From: Stentor coeruleus
Lineage: Eukaryota; Ciliophora; Heterotrichea; Heterotrichida; Stentoridae
NCBI GenBank assembly: GCA_001970955.1
Contig: MPUH01000283.1
Coordinates: forward strand, 1-64,000
DNA length: 64,000 nucleotides
Direction: 5' to 3'
The position numbers and the translations under genes were made by a program. Positions within the stretch are counted from its first letter, which is position 1. The number at the start of each line of letters is the position of its first letter. A model generated the notes under the pieces. It was not told the DNA's origin, made no database searches, and saw only the letters and a list, made by a program, of their open reading frames with translations. Shown piece by piece: positions 61,643 to 64,000 of this stretch.

Positions 61643-62695
61643 ATGGATTACGCAATTCCGAAATATTACGCAAATGTCAATCTAGAGCGTCCTCGTGAAC
61701 TAAGCACATTTGATGTAATGAGAATCCAATGGGGTTCTCCAGATGACTATAAAGTTCATAAGAAAATAGGTAGAGGGAAGTACTCAGAAGTCTTTCTTGG
61801 AACTGATAAAAGAACTAACCAACTAGTTGTTATCAAACTCTTAAAACCAGTTAAAAAAAAAAAGATTTACAGAGAACTTAAGATACTTCAAAACTTACAG
61901 CAAGGGGTTAATATTGTTAAACTTTTAAATGTAGTTAGAGACCCTCATACAAAAACCCCAGCGTTTATTTTTGAGTATATAAACAACATTGACTATAAAA
62001 TCTTATTCCCAACACTTACCGACATTGAAATCAGATTTTATATATACGAAGTACTAAAAGCTTTAGATTACTGCCATTCACAAGGAATCGTGCACAGAGA
62101 TATCAAACCCCACAATATTATGATAGACCATAAACAAAAAAAACTCAGGGTCATCGATTGGGGTTTAGCTGAATTTTACTTCCCTGGACGTGAATACAAT
62201 GTCCGAGTTGCCTCAAGATACTATAAAGGTCCTGAACTTCTTGTAAATGACCAAATGTACAACTACTCTCTTGACATATGGAGTCTTGGGGTAATGCTCG
62301 CGGCAATGGTAAAACTTATACAGATATTCAAAAAAGAACCATTTTTTCATGGTGAAGACAATTTCGATCAACTAGTTAAAATTGCAAGAGTCATGGGTAC
62401 AAACAATCTTATAAACTATTTAGAAAAATATAATCTTGAACTTGATGAAGAATATGAGGATCGTTTGAGTTCTTGTCCAAGAAAAAGATGGGCTAGTTTT
62501 GTTAATAGTGAAAATCAGCATTTAGTTACTGATGAAGCTTTAGACTTTTTAGATAAATGCTTACAGTATGATCATGTAGGTTTTATATAGGCTGAGAGGA
62601 TAACCCCAAAAGATGCTATGTTGCATCCATATTTTAAACCTGTTGTTGAGATGTCTCATAGGATTGCTAATAGGGATACTGGAGATAATTTTTGA
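61643..62695 (+). CDS. CK2A: Casein kinase 2 catalytic subunit alpha
   Basis: 340 aa after removing two 15-nt introns. The CK2 signatures are all present: [28 protein letters not shown] (basic stretch that reads acidic substrates), [16 protein letters not shown] (CK2 has DWG), [12 protein letters not shown], and [15 protein letters not shown]. The first intron removes five residues that interrupt [14 protein letters not shown]; the second adds the end of the domain ([19 protein letters not shown]). CK2 is a constitutive Ser/Thr kinase that usually works with a beta subunit, which is not in this window. The stop is TGA. The frame as read without splicing would end too early. Confidence 0.96.
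62309..62323 (+). other. 15-nt intron hidden in frame (CK2 alpha intron 1)
   Basis: GTAAAACTTATACAG, no stop. Its removal turns [16 protein letters not shown] into [11 protein letters not shown], as in other CK2 proteins. Confidence 0.95.
62576..62590 (+). other. 15-nt intron (CK2 alpha intron 2)
   Basis: GTAGGTTTTATATAG, contains a stop in frame. Joins LQYDH to AERITPKD. Confidence 0.97.
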
Positions 62696-63311
62696 TTTGA
62701 TAATTAATTTTAATCCTAAGTGAGAGAAGGATAGATGTAGTTTATGAAGTACTTTGTAGAATTTTATATCGTGATTTTAGGTTAAGGAAGGGCTTGGGTA
62801 AGAATGAGTGAGGTATGAAATATCAGAGATTGTTTTTATGTGGATGGCAGTTTTAGTTTGTGAAATATTAATTATTTTTTAAGTGAACCGGAGTAGTATA
62901 GTAAAAACTTTAAATTAGACATCATTTAGATTGAAAAAAGTGCCTTTTTAAAACTGTCTAACTTTAGGAATTCATAATTTTATCTTGTTTAAACTAAGCT
63001 AAAGTAATGAGTGATTTCTATTTGCTTATATTTCTAGTATAATAATCATATTATCACAAAATTTTGATAAGTAATATCTTAATACCTCAAATTTAATATC
63101 TTTTATGACTCTACTTTTTAAGATATAAAGAGATAACTTACTATGAAAAATTATAGTTTATTTTCCTAAAGAGACGACCAATATACATAAATAAAAAAAC
63201 ATAACAATACTTTCTAGTAATTTTCATACTTTAACTTGTCATTTAATTACTATCTCGGCAGTTTTTAATATCCTATACAAAAAATATGACAAATAGTATT
63301 ACTCTCCATAA
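62696..63311. other. Intergenic spacer
   Basis: G-rich after CK2, then C-rich before the next + gene. No feature found. Confidence 0.6.
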
Positions 63312-64000
63312 ATGGAACAAGAGCTTAATCGCCAGGTGCTTTCAGTACAAAAAGAATTAAACTTCTTAAAATCCTCGCTAGACCCCGTATTTCTTTTTCT
63401 CCAAGAAATCCAAGAACTCAAAAAAAAGCGCAACATTTCTCAAAACAATTCCATAACAAGCTCAGCACTTTTGCTATTAGACATAAAAGAAGATATCTTA
63501 AAAGATGTAACAAAACTACAAATCTCAACAGAAGAAAAACTTACAGAAATCCAACAAGAAGTCAAACATGAAATCAAGCAAATTCAAGACAGCAACACTG
63601 AAGCTTTCAACAAATTCAATGATGACCTTTATGGAATTTCTCTAAACTCTAAAGACATCCTAACAAGTCTTAACACTGTTAAAAACACAACTGGTGAAAA
63701 TACTTTATACATAAAAGAATTCCGTAAAGAACTTGACACAAGGGCAACAATGCATAACATCGAAGAATTACGTTATTTAATCAAAAACATGACCCCATTA
63801 GCTAATCATGAAAATCTTAAATCACGAGTAAGCGAATGTTCGAGTATATACCAATATCAAACCTTACAAAAAAAAGCTCAAAAACTAAAACTCGGTCTAA
63901 AAAATTGCATTAAAACTGAAGAACTCGACCGTAAATTCAAAGAATTCACAATGATTTTATTCAAAGATTTCTCGCAATCATATACCACAATGGCTAGTTT
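63312..64000 (+). CDS. Coiled-coil protein, N-terminal part
   Basis: Starts at ATG 63312 and stays open to the window edge (229 codons and two bases). The chain is charged and helical, with heptad-like runs (VLSVQKELNFLKSSLD, STEEKLTEIQQEVKHEIKQI), so it is a likely coiled coil. No TM segment or known catalytic motif in the visible part. Cut off on the right; the true end and domains further on are not visible. Confidence 0.75.
   Translation, partial: MEQELNRQVLSVQKELNFLKSSLDPVFLFLQEIQELKKKRNISQNNSITSSALLLLDIKEDILKDVTKLQISTEEKLTEIQQEVKHEIKQIQDSNTEAFNKFNDDLYGISLNSKDILTSLNTVKNTTGENTLYIKEFRKELDTRATMHNIEELRYLIKNMTPLANHENLKSRVSECSSIYQYQTLQKKAQKLKLGLKNCIKTEELDRKFKEFTMILFKDFSQSYTTMAS

Larger units (their letters stand above)
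58441..61785 (+). repeat. Tandem duplication of LITAF-like gene plus CK2 5' end
   Basis: Segment 58441-59880 (LITAF-like 2, its flanks and a CK2 relic) matches 59880-61785 (LITAF-like 3, its flanks and the true CK2 5' end), with about 350 bp more in the second copy at 60910-61260. Similarity is visible in both coding and non-coding parts. Confidence 0.85.

Noticed and set aside
1-64000. Alternative genetic code (TGA=Trp or TAA/TAG=Gln)
   Set aside because: Conserved frames end at expected places with TAA, TAG or TGA, and use TGG for Trp. Only two weak genes have an internal TAA.
1-64000. tRNA, rRNA, snRNA genes
   Set aside because: No B-box-like or conserved rRNA/snRNA strings found by eye; a tRNAscan or Infernal run would be decisive.
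1-64000. CRISPR arrays, viral or retroelement sequence, DNA transposons
   Set aside because: No regularly spaced repeats, no capsid, reverse-transcriptase, integrase or transposase frames seen.

Overview
The window looks like macronuclear DNA of a heterotrich ciliate, most like Stentor. Four things point there. The DNA is very AT-rich with short intergenic spacers. The genes are unmistakably eukaryotic (NMD3, Noc2, Sac3/GANP, CK2 alpha, DHHC transferase, PP2C, RecQ, eL31). TAA, TAG and TGA all act as stops, and no long conserved frame contains an in-frame TGA, which argues against Blepharisma or Condylostoma codes. The introns I can prove are all exactly 15 nt, GT...AG. I found eight, in five genes. 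Three contain no stop and keep the frame, so they hide inside apparently open frames and show up only as five extra residues in conserved motifs.

Layout. 1-6.5 kb: frame-interrupted RING/RBR-like zinc-finger sequence, a GTSF1-like CHHC zinc-finger gene with an in-frame TAA, a small secreted acidic protein, a pepsin-like membrane protein that has lost the first catalytic motif, and a CK1-like kinase. 6.5-16.9 kb: WD40 protein, B-box/kelch-like protein, Noc2, mitochondrial uL13m, a four-TM protein with a repeated basic tail, and eL31. 17-30.8 kb: gene-poor, with a K+ channel carrying a cyclic-nucleotide-binding domain, a 1340-aa multi-EF-hand protein and a two-repeat Myb factor. 30.8-46.5 kb: MRH-domain secreted protein, DHHC palmitoyltransferase, SCP/FCP1-type phosphatase, Sac3/GANP, NMD3, HSCB co-chaperone and a RUS1/DUF647 membrane protein, with two unknowns between. 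47.5-57.7 kb: EF-hand-like protein, small basic protein, PP2C, uridine phosphorylase-like enzyme, ABITRAM/Simiate homologue and RecQ helicase. 58-64 kb: a three-gene LITAF-like cluster made in part by tandem duplication that also copied the 5' end of the adjacent CK2 alpha gene as a dead relic; then intact CK2 alpha and the start of a coiled-coil protein that runs off the window.

Genes are independent single units on both strands, often with 30-100 bp between neighbours. There is no operon logic. Several belong to ribosome biogenesis and translation (Noc2, NMD3, eL31, uL13m), but they are scattered. Many intergenic spacers show a strand-composition switch: G-rich/C-poor downstream of genes and C-rich/G-poor upstream, read on the coding strand. 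I found no rRNA, tRNA, CRISPR or recognisable transposon. Two single N positions are each flanked by duplicated sequence and look like scaffold joins.

Best candidates for something new: the GTSF1-like gene with a possible stop-codon readthrough context, the pseudo-protease, a 24-nt perfect motif shared by two distant spacers, telomere-like octamers near gene ends, and a GC-rich perfect hairpin just after one gene.
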